The position numbers and the translations under genes were made by a program. 64,000 nt of DNA from CADEED01 sp036274075 (GTDB taxonomy: Bacteria; Pseudomonadota; Gammaproteobacteria; Steroidobacterales; Steroidobacteraceae). The DNA is taken from contig DASUGK010000006.1 of the NCBI GenBank assembly GCA_036274075.1, forward strand, positions 7,326-71,325, given 5' to 3'. Position 1 is the stretch's first letter; each line of letters starts with the position of its first letter. The notes beneath the pieces are model-generated. The model searched no databases, was not told where the DNA came from, and saw nothing but the letters and a program-made list of their open reading frames with translations. This document shows, one piece after another, positions 29,295 to 36,691 of the stretch.

Positions 29295-30251
29295 TCATTC
29301 ACTTCCGAAGCTGCGCTGCACGGTACGGACTTTGTTGGTGCCTTCGACGAATAGGAGACTGTACAAAACGAACTCCGCAGTGCCAATACGAATGTTGGTG
29401 CGCAGCCGGAACCAGTGTGACTTTTCCTCGATCCGGGACGTGACTTCGCCCTTGAGCGGATCCTGCAGGGGATTGGTATACACCGTCCTGACGGGAAAGC
29501 AGCCTTTTTCGCGTTCCTGCGCCAGGTCCATGTTGCGGAACTCGGATTCGTTGTTGGGATCGTTGCGGGTCACGTCCAGCACCAGGCCGCTGGCGGTGCA
29601 GACATTGACCGGCGTGTCGTAGGGCAATGCCGTCACGTAGGGCGCGATCTTCTGGTAGTTCTCGCGTCCGAAACCGGGCAGGGCGAGCAGCTCCGACGCG
29701 TGCGTGATGAAGGTGTTCGGCGGCCGATAGGGTGGCACCTGCGTGAGATACAGCGTGTCCTCGCCGCCGGCGTTGCCGCTGGGCGCGATGTCCGTGTCTA
29801 TCCAGTCCACCAGCAGGTCGGCATATCGCAGGTCGATGTCGAGGCTGGCGAGCAGCTTGCGGAACACTTCCGTCTGGTGCTCGTCGCCGATGAAGGCCTT
29901 CGTGTTCGGATCGAACTTCACCACGCTGTTGAGATTGAAGCGGCCGGCCATGTCTTCCAGCTGCGCGGCGATCCACACGCCGGTGCCTTCCAGCTCGACG
30001 GGCTGCTGGGTCTGGGCCCATGCCTGGGTGAATTCGGTCTGAGTCTCGCCGCCGTCCTGTTCCAGCGCGATGCTGGCGAGCGCCTCGGCCGCCATGCCGG
30101 CCTGCAAGGCTTCTTCCATGGTGTAGGTCGCCGCCGCGCGGCGCGCCGTCATCGCCTTGCTGTAGGTGATGGCGGCGGCGAGCAGCGTGGCCACGGCGAA
30201 GATCACGATGGCCACCAGCAGCGCGATGCCCCGTTGCCGCGAACGCCTCAC
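29295..30251 (-). CDS. gspK: Type II secretion minor pseudopilin K
   Basis: 318-residue minor pseudopilin that caps the pseudopilus with GspI and GspJ. The prepilin site is RQRGIALLVAIVIFA; GspK proteins typically lack the Glu at +5. The large alpha domain follows (RFNLNSVVKFDPN, LLVDWIDTDIAPSGNAGGED, the last contributing calcium-type ligands in homologues). GTG 30251 overlaps the gspJ stop (GTGA), which fixes the start; the frame runs upstream to 30389 inside gspJ. Two cysteines (NVCTASG and KGCFPV) may be disulfide-bonded. Confidence 0.94.
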   Translation of the reverse strand: MRRSRQRGIALLVAIVIFAVATLLAAAITYSKAMTARRAAATYTMEEALQAGMAAEALASIALEQDGGETQTEFTQAWAQTQQPVELEGTGVWIAAQLEDMAGRFNLNSVVKFDPNTKAFIGDEHQTEVFRKLLASLDIDLRYADLLVDWIDTDIAPSGNAGGEDTLYLTQVPPYRPPNTFITHASELLALPGFGRENYQKIAPYVTALPYDTPVNVCTASGLVLDVTRNDPNNESEFRNMDLAQEREKGCFPVRTVYTNPLQDPLKGEVTSRIEEKSHWFRLRTNIRIGTAEFVLYSLLFVEGTNKVRTVQRSFGSE

Positions 30252-30880
30252 GTCGGCACCTCGAAGATGCGCGTCACGCGGCCCCAGTCTTCGAGCACCA
30301 CGGTGAATTCGATGGCGAGCGGCCGTGCCAGCAGCAACTCGTCGACGGTGAGCGGGCTCACCGGGCCATTCGCGACCCGCGCCGGCCAATCGTTGCGCCA
30401 GGTGCGCGTGACGGGATCGAGGAAGCGCACCTCGACCGAGGTGACTCTGGTGAGCAGCACGCGTTGCCGCGGTTCGCTGTTGAGCGCGGGGTCCAGCGAC
30501 AACCAGTGATCGCGCACCAGCGTGCCTTCGGTGAAGCGGTAGCGCACGCGCTGCTCGGCGGGACGCTGGATGCCTGCGGGATTGCTCCAGCCGTTGCGCG
30601 AGAAAGTCACCAGCGTGTTGTCGCGGGCCGTCGCCACGATCGCGGGCTGCAGGTCGCCGGTGCCCTGCGTGTCGCGCGCGGCGCGCGGCGCGAGCTGCGC
30701 GAAGTCCTGGGCCACCACGCGCATGCCGCGCTGGATCTCGGTGACGCGATCCTGCGCCGTGGCCAGCGCGTCGCGTTCGATCATGGCCTGGTTGAGCGCG
30801 CGGTAGCCGATGGAAAACATGACGGCGGCGATGAACAGCGCCACCACCACCTCGATGAGTGTGAAGCCCGCGCGCCGCAT
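30248..30880 (-). CDS. gspJ: Type II secretion minor pseudopilin J
   Basis: 210-residue minor pseudopilin with a short leader and prepilin peptidase site RRAGFTLIEVVVALFIAAVMF including the +5 Glu. The globular part has AQDRVTEIQRGMRVVAQDFAQLAPR and GWSNPAGIQRPAEQRVRYRF, typical of GspJ. ATG 30880 shares one base with the gspI stop (TGATG). It forms the tip complex with GspI and GspK in known systems. Confidence 0.94.
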   Translation of the reverse strand: MRRAGFTLIEVVVALFIAAVMFSIGYRALNQAMIERDALATAQDRVTEIQRGMRVVAQDFAQLAPRAARDTQGTGDLQPAIVATARDNTLVTFSRNGWSNPAGIQRPAEQRVRYRFTEGTLVRDHWLSLDPALNSEPRQRVLLTRVTSVEVRFLDPVTRTWRNDWPARVANGPVSPLTVDELLLARPLAIEFTVVLEDWGRVTRIFEVPT

Positions 30881-31521
30881 CAGCGGTCCGGGGGCGGCTT
30901 GCCGCCCGGCGGGCCGGGAGTTACCGGCGTGCCGGTATCTCCAGGGGGCACGCCTGGAGCGCCCGGCGTACCCGGCGCGCCGTTGTCACCGCCGTTGTTG
31001 TTGCCCGACGAACCGGTACCCGCCCGGCCGCGCAGCGGCGCGGCGATCGCCTCGCGCCGGTCCGAGCGCGAGCTGGAAATGAAACCCGTCACGGTTGTGG
31101 TCCAGTTCAGTTTCGCGGTGTCACTGCCGCTCGATTCGCCTTCCTCGGTGACCTGGGCGCTTTCCTTCTCGCGCGTGCCGTTCTCGTCCTCCGCGTCCTC
31201 GCCGGTGGGACGCACGCGCACGTCGACGCGGAAAAGTCCTTCGACCATCGGCATTTCCGTGACTTCCTGTTCCCATTGCCAGCGCACGCCACCCATCTCG
31301 GCGTAATCCGTGCGCTTGCCCTCGACGGGAAACTGCTGGCCGATGCGCAACTCCGTGAGGCGGTTCAGCGCCACCCACTCGGCCAGCGTCTTGTCCTTGA
31401 GGTAACTGACATTGCTGGCCGAGGAGGTGATGGTGCCCAGCAAGGCGCCCGCGGACATGGCGACGATGGCGAGCGCGATCAGCACCTCGAGCAGCGTGAA
31501 GCCGTTTGGGGTCCGTTTCAT
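30880..31521 (-). CDS. gspI: Type II secretion minor pseudopilin I with collagen-like tail
   Basis: The N-terminal part is a normal GspI: leader MKRTPNG, cleavage before FTLLEVLIALAIVAM, then LAEWVALNRLTELRI and YAEMGGVRWQWEQEV. It is 213 residues long against about 120-130 usual. The extra part contains an acidic stretch (GEDAEDENGTREKE) inserted before the last strand and a C-terminal tail of about 45 residues rich in Gly, Pro, Asn and Thr, with collagen-type triplets GAP-GTP-GAP-GVP and later GPP. The reading frame is intact and its end overlaps gspJ, so the tail is not caused by an obvious frameshift. Confidence 0.9.
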   Translation of the reverse strand: MKRTPNGFTLLEVLIALAIVAMSAGALLGTITSSASNVSYLKDKTLAEWVALNRLTELRIGQQFPVEGKRTDYAEMGGVRWQWEQEVTEMPMVEGLFRVDVRVRPTGEDAEDENGTREKESAQVTEEGESSGSDTAKLNWTTTVTGFISSSRSDRREAIAAPLRGRAGTGSSGNNNGGDNGAPGTPGAPGVPPGDTGTPVTPGPPGGKPPPDR

Positions 31522-32078
31522 GGCGTGGACGCGGTGCGCACCGGCGGGCCGGCCGGTTCGGTTTCACCCGGCAGCAGCAAGCGGATGTTGCTCTGCTCGT
31601 CGGTGTAGAGCCGCGCCTTGTCTTCGCCGCCGTCGCGGCTCAATTCCACCTCGAAGGACGACAGGTCGCCGTTCGAGAACACCAGCACCTGCGGGGAATA
31701 GTCCTCGATTTCCTTCTTGCGGCTGTCGAGCACGAGCTTGCGCCCCTCGACCACCACGGTGGGTGATATGCCCTCCGGAAAGTTGCGTTCGCGCAGAGCT
31801 TCGTCTTCCTCGACCGGGCGCCATTCGTTGCCCAGCACGTCGAATACCACGAAGGAATAGGCGCGATCGTTGATTCGGAAGCCGTAGTCCCGCGTCTGCA
31901 GCTCGGCCTGCTCGCGCACGTAGGAGAACAGCGCGTCCAGCCTCTCGGCTTCCTGGTCGAGCTCGGTGTCGCGGCGGTTGCTGCTGAACGTGATCAGCAC
32001 CATCGCCGACACCAGGCCGATGATGGCGACCACGACCATGATTTCCATCAGCGAAAAGCCGCGCGAGCGCCGCGGCAT
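31518..32078 (-). CDS. gspH: Type II secretion minor pseudopilin H
   Basis: 186-residue minor pseudopilin with prepilin site RRSRGFSLMEIMVVVAIIGLV. The body has RLDALFSYVREQAELQTRDYGFRI and YSFVVFDVLGNEWRPVEED, typical of GspH. The frame runs upstream to 32258 inside gspG, but ATG 32078 gives the normal short leader and starts 7 bases after the gspG stop. The C terminus is Pro/Thr-rich (GETEPAGPPVRTASTP). No strong ribosome site is visible, so coupling to gspG is likely. Confidence 0.93.
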   Translation of the reverse strand: MPRRSRGFSLMEIMVVVAIIGLVSAMVLITFSSNRRDTELDQEAERLDALFSYVREQAELQTRDYGFRINDRAYSFVVFDVLGNEWRPVEEDEALRERNFPEGISPTVVVEGRKLVLDSRKKEIEDYSPQVLVFSNGDLSSFEVELSRDGGEDKARLYTDEQSNIRLLLPGETEPAGPPVRTASTP

Positions 32079-32085
32079 TTTGGAT

Positions 32086-32535
32086 CTACTGGTCGAGATT
32101 CCAGTTGCCAATGTCGGCATTTTCGCCTTCGCCGCCTTCCTGGCCGTCGGCCCCGAGCGTATAGAGATCGTATTCGAGGCCATGCGTTCCCGGGAAAACG
32201 TACTGGTACGGATTACCCCATGGATCGAGCGAGATGCGGCGCAAGTATCCGCCTTCACGCCAGTGACGCACCGTCGGATCGTTCGGACGCTGCACCAGGG
32301 CGTTCAGGCCGAGGTCGGTGCTGGGATACTTGAAGTTGTCGAGCCGGTAGAGCGTGAGGCCGGTTTCGATGGCCTGGATATCCGCCTTGGCCTTGTTGAC
32401 CTGCGCCTTTCCCACGTTGCTGAAGACATTGGGCAGAATGACGGCCGCCAGCAATCCGATGATGACGACGACCACCATGATCTCGATGAGCGTGAAACCT
32501 CGGGCGTACCGATGCAGATGCTGGCGCGGAGTCAT
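32086..32535 (-). CDS. gspG: Type II secretion major pseudopilin G
   Basis: 149-residue major subunit of the pseudopilus. Leader MTPRQHLHRYARG and cleavage before FTLIEIMVVVVIIGLLAAVI are canonical, followed by LPNVFSNVGKAQVNKAKADI and the C-terminal DPWGNPYQYVFPG with later Asp residues used for calcium in homologues. ATG 32535 is chosen over 32583 because it gives the standard leader and has GGAAA upstream. First gene of the gspGHIJKLMN run; gspC-F are not in this window. Confidence 0.96.
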   Translation of the reverse strand: MTPRQHLHRYARGFTLIEIMVVVVIIGLLAAVILPNVFSNVGKAQVNKAKADIQAIETGLTLYRLDNFKYPSTDLGLNALVQRPNDPTVRHWREGGYLRRISLDPWGNPYQYVFPGTHGLEYDLYTLGADGQEGGEGENADIGNWNLDQ

Positions 32536-32578
32536 GGCGTTTCCACAGGCAAAAGGGCAGGGTCGAATCCGGTGGCGA

Positions 32579-32587
32579 ATCATAGCA
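32579..32587 (-). promoter_or_regulatory. Extended -10 promoter of the gspG operon
   Basis: On the minus strand TGCTATGAT is a perfect extended -10 arrangement (TGn followed by TATGAT). Transcription would begin near 32572, giving a 5' region of about 37 bases with GGAAA before gspG. It lies 2 bases from the rhombosortase start codon on the opposite strand, so the two genes share this 53-bp gap. No good -35 box is seen, as is common for extended -10 promoters. Confidence 0.5.
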
Positions 32588-32588
32588 A

Positions 32589-33203
32589 ATGAACGCTGAA
32601 GCCCAGTCGCGCGGGTTACCTGCCATCCTCAAGTCGCTCAATTGCGACCGGGGCTACGGGTTGGGCCTGCTGGCCGCCTGCGCGCTGCTGGCACTGCTGG
32701 AATTGGGCGGCGATCCGCTGCGCCTGGCCCTGAGATATGACCGCGACGCTCTGGCCCTGGGCGAGTGGTGGCGGGCGATCACCGCCCATTTCGTCCACCT
32801 GGATGCGGAGCACACGCTGCTCAACACCCTGGGCGTGGTGCTCATGTGGGCGCTGTTCGCGCGCGACTACACCCTGCCGCGCTGGGCGGCTATCTATCTT
32901 TCGTCCGCGCTGGCGATCAGCGCGGGACTGTGGATCTTCGATCCCGGCGTGCCGTGGTACGTCGGTGCCTCCGGTGCGCTGCACGGCGTGATGGCCGCGG
33001 GCACGCTGGCGCATTTGCGACGCCGCGACCTGGACAGCTGGATACTCGCCGTCATCCTGCTCGCCAAGCTCACCTACGAACAGGTCGCTGGCTCCATGCC
33101 GTTCGCCGGTGATGCCAGCACCGTCGTCGATGCGCATTTGTACGGAGCCATCGGCGGGCTGTCGCTGGCCCTGTTCCTGCGTTCGCGGCGCGAGCCGCAA
33201 TGA
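32589..33203 (+). CDS. rrtA: Rhomboid intramembrane protease, rhombosortase type
   Basis: 204-residue six-helix membrane protease with serine S128 in VGASGALHGVMAAG and catalytic H183 in DAHLYGAIGG. The WRAITAHFVHLDAEHTLLN region and the short length without extra domains match the rhombosortases, which are known to process proteins carrying a C-terminal GlyGly-CTERM sorting signal exported by type II secretion. It stands back-to-back with gspG, and a GlyGly-CTERM subtilase is encoded at 48713-50773. The rhombosortase assignment rests on pattern and context; a general rhomboid is the alternative. Confidence 0.82.
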   Translation: MNAEAQSRGLPAILKSLNCDRGYGLGLLAACALLALLELGGDPLRLALRYDRDALALGEWWRAITAHFVHLDAEHTLLNTLGVVLMWALFARDYTLPRWAAIYLSSALAISAGLWIFDPGVPWYVGASGALHGVMAAGTLAHLRRRDLDSWILAVILLAKLTYEQVAGSMPFAGDASTVVDAHLYGAIGGLSLALFLRSRREPQ

Positions 33204-33212
33204 GGCAGCCGG

Positions 33213-33218
33213 TATACT
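33213..33218 (+). promoter_or_regulatory. -10-like TATACT before fabD
   Basis: TATACT is followed by CCGCGCCC and then the fabD ATG at 33227. The eight GC-rich bases after the -10 resemble the discriminator of stringently controlled promoters. The absence of a Shine-Dalgarno suggests a leaderless transcript. No clear -35. Confidence 0.4.
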
Positions 33219-33226
33219 CCGCGCCC

Positions 33227-34180
33227 ATGTCAAACCACTCGCTTGCATTCGTCTTCCCCGGCCAGGGCTCCCAGTCGATCGGCATGATGTCGAAACTCGT
33301 CGACCAGTCGCCGGTGGTGCGCGCCACCTTCGACGAGGCCTCTACGGTGCTCGGTTACGACCTCTGGCAGCTGTGTCAGCAAGGTCCCGCCGAAGACCTC
33401 AATTCCACCGAACGCACCCAGCCCGCCATGCTGACGGCAGGCATCGCCACCTGGCGGCTCTGGCAGGAGCGGCAGGGTCCGGCTCCCTCCGTCGTCACCG
33501 GTCACAGCCTCGGTGAATTCACGGCGCTGGTGGCCGCGTCGGCCATCGACTTCGCCACCTGCGTGGACCTGGTGAGATTCCGCGGCATGGTCATGCAGGA
33601 GGCCGTGCCGGCGGGCACGGGCGCGATGGCGGCGTTGTTAGGCCTCGAGGACGCGGACGTCGAGTCGGCCTGTGCCGAAGCCGCGCAGGGTGGCGGAGTC
33701 GTGGAGGCGGTCAATTTCAATTCTCCCGGCCAGGTGGTGATCGCCGGCGACAAGGCCGCGGTGTTGCGCGCCATCGAGGTGGCGAAATCCCGCGGCGCCA
33801 AGCGCGCCATCGAATTGCCGGTGAGCGTGCCCTCGCACAGCAGCCTCATGAAAGCCGCCGGCGCGCGGCTGGGCGAACGCCTGCAGGCCACCGAAATACG
33901 CGCACCGCGCATTCGCTACGTCAGCGCCGTCGATGCGCGCGCGCACGGCGCGCCGGACGACATCCGCGCGTTGCTGGTCCGCCAGCTCTCCAGCCCGGTG
34001 CGCTGGACCGCGACCGTCGCTGCGCTGACCGGCGAGGGTGCCCGGCACATCGTCGAGTGCGGTCCCGGAGGCGTGCTGGCCGGGCTCGTCAAGCGCATCG
34101 CGCGTGGCGGTGACACGCAGACGTTCGCGCTCGAATCCCCCGACAACTTCGCGGCCGCCATCCCGGCGGCCTCGGCCTGA
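33227..34180 (+). CDS. fabD: Malonyl-CoA:ACP transacylase
   Basis: Loads malonate from CoA onto acyl carrier protein at the start of fatty-acid synthesis. The 317-residue protein has FVFPGQGSQSIGM (10-22 region), nucleophile Ser in GHSLGEFTALVAA, the conserved Arg in DLVRFRGMVMQEA, and catalytic His in PSHSSLM. The upstream frame begins at 33200 inside the previous gene's end; ATG 33227 matches the family start. It opens the fabD-fabG-acpP-fabF group; plsX and fabH, often just before it, are replaced here by the rhomboid gene. Confidence 0.96.
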   Translation: MSNHSLAFVFPGQGSQSIGMMSKLVDQSPVVRATFDEASTVLGYDLWQLCQQGPAEDLNSTERTQPAMLTAGIATWRLWQERQGPAPSVVTGHSLGEFTALVAASAIDFATCVDLVRFRGMVMQEAVPAGTGAMAALLGLEDADVESACAEAAQGGGVVEAVNFNSPGQVVIAGDKAAVLRAIEVAKSRGAKRAIELPVSVPSHSSLMKAAGARLGERLQATEIRAPRIRYVSAVDARAHGAPDDIRALLVRQLSSPVRWTATVAALTGEGARHIVECGPGGVLAGLVKRIARGGDTQTFALESPDNFAAAIPAASA

Positions 34181-34191
34181 AGGACAGACAC

Positions 34192-34923
34192 ATGCTCGAG
34201 AACAACACCGCCCTGGTGACCGGGGCCTCCCGCGGAATTGGACAGGCCATCGCCAAGGCGCTGGCCGGCGCAGGTGCCCGGGTGATCGGCACTGCGACCA
34301 GCGAGGCGGGCGCCGCGGGCATAACTTCGTGGCTTGGAAGCAACGGCCGTGGCGCCGTGCTGGACGCCGGGAACGCGGCCTCCATCGACGCGCTGCTGGC
34401 CGACCTGGACGCCCGCGACGAGATGCCCACCATCCTGGTGAACAACGCCGCGATCACCCGCGACACGTTGCTGCTGCGCATGAAGCCCGAGGATTGGGAC
34501 GCGGTCATCGCCACCAACCTCACCAGCGTGTTCCGCCTGTCGAAAGGTTGCCTCAAGCGCATGATGAAGGAGCGACGCGGCCGGATCGTATCGCTGACGT
34601 CCATCGTCGGGCTCACCGGCAACCCCGGACAGGCCAATTACGCGGCCGCCAAGGCCGGTATCCTGGGGTTCACCAAGTCGCTGGCCAAGGAAATCGCCTC
34701 GCGCGGGGTCACCGTGAACGCGGTGGCGCCCGGGTTCATCGACACCGACATGACGCGCGCGCTCAACGACGAGCAGCGCAGCGCGCTCACGGCGCAAGTG
34801 CCCATGGCACGGCTCGGCACCGTCGATGACATTGCCGCGGCGGTGCTGTTCCTCTGCGGTCCTGGAGCCAGCTACATCACGGGTGAGACCCTGCACGTGA
34901 ACGGCGGCATGTACATGGCCTGA
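34192..34923 (+). CDS. fabG: 3-oxoacyl-ACP reductase
   Basis: NADPH-dependent short-chain dehydrogenase reducing 3-ketoacyl-ACP. The 243-residue protein has the cofactor loop TGASRGIGQAIAKAL, NNAAITRD, the catalytic Ser in SLTSIVGLTGN, and Y/K in NYAAAKAGILGFTKS; the ending PGASYITGETLHVNGGMYM is standard. AAGGA lies before ATG 34192. It follows fabD by 11 bases. Confidence 0.96.
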   Translation: MLENNTALVTGASRGIGQAIAKALAGAGARVIGTATSEAGAAGITSWLGSNGRGAVLDAGNAASIDALLADLDARDEMPTILVNNAAITRDTLLLRMKPEDWDAVIATNLTSVFRLSKGCLKRMMKERRGRIVSLTSIVGLTGNPGQANYAAAKAGILGFTKSLAKEIASRGVTVNAVAPGFIDTDMTRALNDEQRSALTAQVPMARLGTVDDIAAAVLFLCGPGASYITGETLHVNGGMYMA

Positions 34924-35106
34924 CGCGGGGGCTACTTTCCCTTACGGACGTGGGGAGTTTGCAACACTCAAATCCCCGAAAAACAAACAAAAACAAGCAC
35001 TCACGATTTGACAGCGTGGCGGGGCGGCAAACCTTGCCCTAGAATACGCGCCCGCTGCGTGGCCCAGCCACGCAACACAAACAACTCCATTGAGGGCGAA
35101 TCAGAA
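34924..35106 (+). promoter_or_regulatory. acpP upstream region with separate promoter elements
   Basis: 183 bases that probably hold an independent acpP promoter. TAGAAT (35040-35045) is followed by a GC-rich ACGCGCCC discriminator like that of fabD. A perfect TTGACA (35008-35013) lies 26 bases upstream of it, too far for normal spacing. A perfect 8-bp hairpin TGCGTGGC-CCA-GCCACGCA (35056-35074) lies in the predicted 5' untranslated region, and an imperfect GGGGA...TCCCC hairpin sits at about 34950-34976. GAGGG precedes acpP by about 12 bases. Confidence 0.4.
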
Positions 35107-35346
35107 ATGAGCACGGTTGAACAGCAGGTGAAGGCGATCGTCGCAGAACAGTTGGGCGTCAAGGCAGAGCAGGTAGTGAATGACGCTTCGTTCGTGGACG
35201 ACCTCGGAGCCGATTCGCTCGATACGGTCGAGTTGGTGATGGCGCTCGAAGAAGAGTTCGAGATCGAGATCCCGGACGAGGACGCCGAGAAGATCACCAC
35301 CGTGAGCCAGGCGATCACCTATATCTCCGATCGTCGCAAGTCCTGA
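35107..35346 (+). CDS. acpP: Acyl carrier protein
   Basis: 79-residue acidic carrier that shuttles fatty acyl intermediates. The phosphopantetheine serine is S37 in LGADSLDTVELVMALEEEF; IPDEDAEKITTVSQAITYI completes helix III. ATG 35107 gives the standard MSTVEQQVKAIVAEQLG start; an upstream frame from 35008 is spurious. It lies between fabG and fabF in the usual order. Confidence 0.97.
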   Translation: MSTVEQQVKAIVAEQLGVKAEQVVNDASFVDDLGADSLDTVELVMALEEEFEIEIPDEDAEKITTVSQAITYISDRRKS

Positions 35347-35423
35347 TAGACCCCTTCGCGGCCGCGCGGTACTGATCCGCGCGTGCTCCGCATTCCAATT
35401 GCCCTGACTTCACAGAGGATAGT

Positions 35424-36671
35424 GTGTCCAAGCGACGCGTCGTCGTTACCGGGCTCGGTATCGTTTCGCCGGTAGGCAGTGACATCAAGACGGCCTGGGA
35501 GTCGATCCTGGCCGGCAGGAGCGGCATCAAGCCGATCACGCGGATCGACGCCACACCCTTCGCCACGCGTTTCGCGGGCGGAGTCGAAGGCTTCGACGTC
35601 GCGGCGTACATCACGCCGAAGGAAGCCCGGCGCATGGACCCGTTCATGCACTACGGCATGGGTGCGGGCATCCAGGCGGTGGCGGATTCCGGCATCGACT
35701 TCACCAAGGAAGACGGCGATCGCTGCGGAGCCATCATGGGCTCAGGGATAGGTGGCCTGGCGGGCATCGAGGAAGAGGCCATCACCTGGGAGCGAACCCA
35801 CAATCCCAAGAAGACCTCGCCGTTCTACATCCCCAGCACCATCGGCAACATGGTCGCGGGTCACCTGTCCATCCGCTTCGGGCTGCGGGGCCCGAACCTC
35901 GGCGTGGTCAGCGCCTGCACGACCTCGACGCACGCCATCGGCATTGCCATGCGCTGCATCCAGTACGGCGATGCCGACATCATCATCGCCGGCGGATCCG
36001 AGTGCGCCACGACGCCCACGGCGCTGGCCGGGTTCAGCCAGGCGCGCGCGCTCTCCGAACGCAACGACGACCCGCAGGGCGCTAGCCGTCCCTGGGACAA
36101 GGACCGCGACGGCTTCGTCATGGGTGACGGCGGCGGCGCGCTGATCCTCGAAGAACTGGAACGCGCCAAGGCGCGCGGCGCCCGCATCTATGCCGAGGTC
36201 ATCGGCTTCGGCATGAGCGGCGATGCCTACCATGTGACGGCGCCGCCGGAAGACGGCGCGGGCGCGCGGCTGGCCATGGTCAACGCGCTGCGCGATGCCA
36301 GGCTCAATCCCACCGACATCCACTATCTCAACGCGCACGCGACGTCGACGCCGCTGGGCGACAGGGCCGAGACCGTGGCCATCAAGCAGGCCTTCGGCGA
36401 CTATGCGTACAAGCTGCCGGTGAGCTCGACCAAGTCGATGACCGGGCACTTGCTGGGCGCGGCCGGCGTGGCGGAGGCGATCTTCTGCATCCTCGCCATC
36501 CGCGACAACGTGGCACCGCCGACGACCAACTACCACACGCCGGACCCGGACTGCGATCTCGACTACGTGCCGAACACGGCGCGCCAGGTCGCGATCGAGG
36601 CGGCGCTGTCGAACTCCTTCGGCTTCGGCGGCACCAACGGCTCGCTGATCTTCCGCCGCTTCAAGGGCTGA
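35424..36671 (+). CDS. fabF: 3-oxoacyl-ACP synthase II
   Basis: Elongating condensing enzyme, 415 residues. The thiolase-fold active site is complete: Cys in VSACTTSTHAIG, His in NAHATSTPLGDRAE and His in STKSMTGHLLGAAGVAEA. The N terminus SKRRVVVTGLGIVSPVG is standard, starting with GTG at 35424 behind AGAGGAT. The C terminus SNSFGFGGTNGSLIF is intact. It follows acpP by 77 bases and precedes pabB by 20. Confidence 0.97.
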   Translation: MSKRRVVVTGLGIVSPVGSDIKTAWESILAGRSGIKPITRIDATPFATRFAGGVEGFDVAAYITPKEARRMDPFMHYGMGAGIQAVADSGIDFTKEDGDRCGAIMGSGIGGLAGIEEEAITWERTHNPKKTSPFYIPSTIGNMVAGHLSIRFGLRGPNLGVVSACTTSTHAIGIAMRCIQYGDADIIIAGGSECATTPTALAGFSQARALSERNDDPQGASRPWDKDRDGFVMGDGGGALILEELERAKARGARIYAEVIGFGMSGDAYHVTAPPEDGAGARLAMVNALRDARLNPTDIHYLNAHATSTPLGDRAETVAIKQAFGDYAYKLPVSSTKSMTGHLLGAAGVAEAIFCILAIRDNVAPPTTNYHTPDPDCDLDYVPNTARQVAIEAALSNSFGFGGTNGSLIFRRFKG

Positions 36672-36691
36672 AGTCTCCCGCACCGGCGAGC

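Noticed and set aside
35008..35045. TTGACA plus TAGAAT as one acpP promoter
   Set aside because: The boxes are 26 bases apart, too far for sigma-70; kept only as separate elements in the region description.
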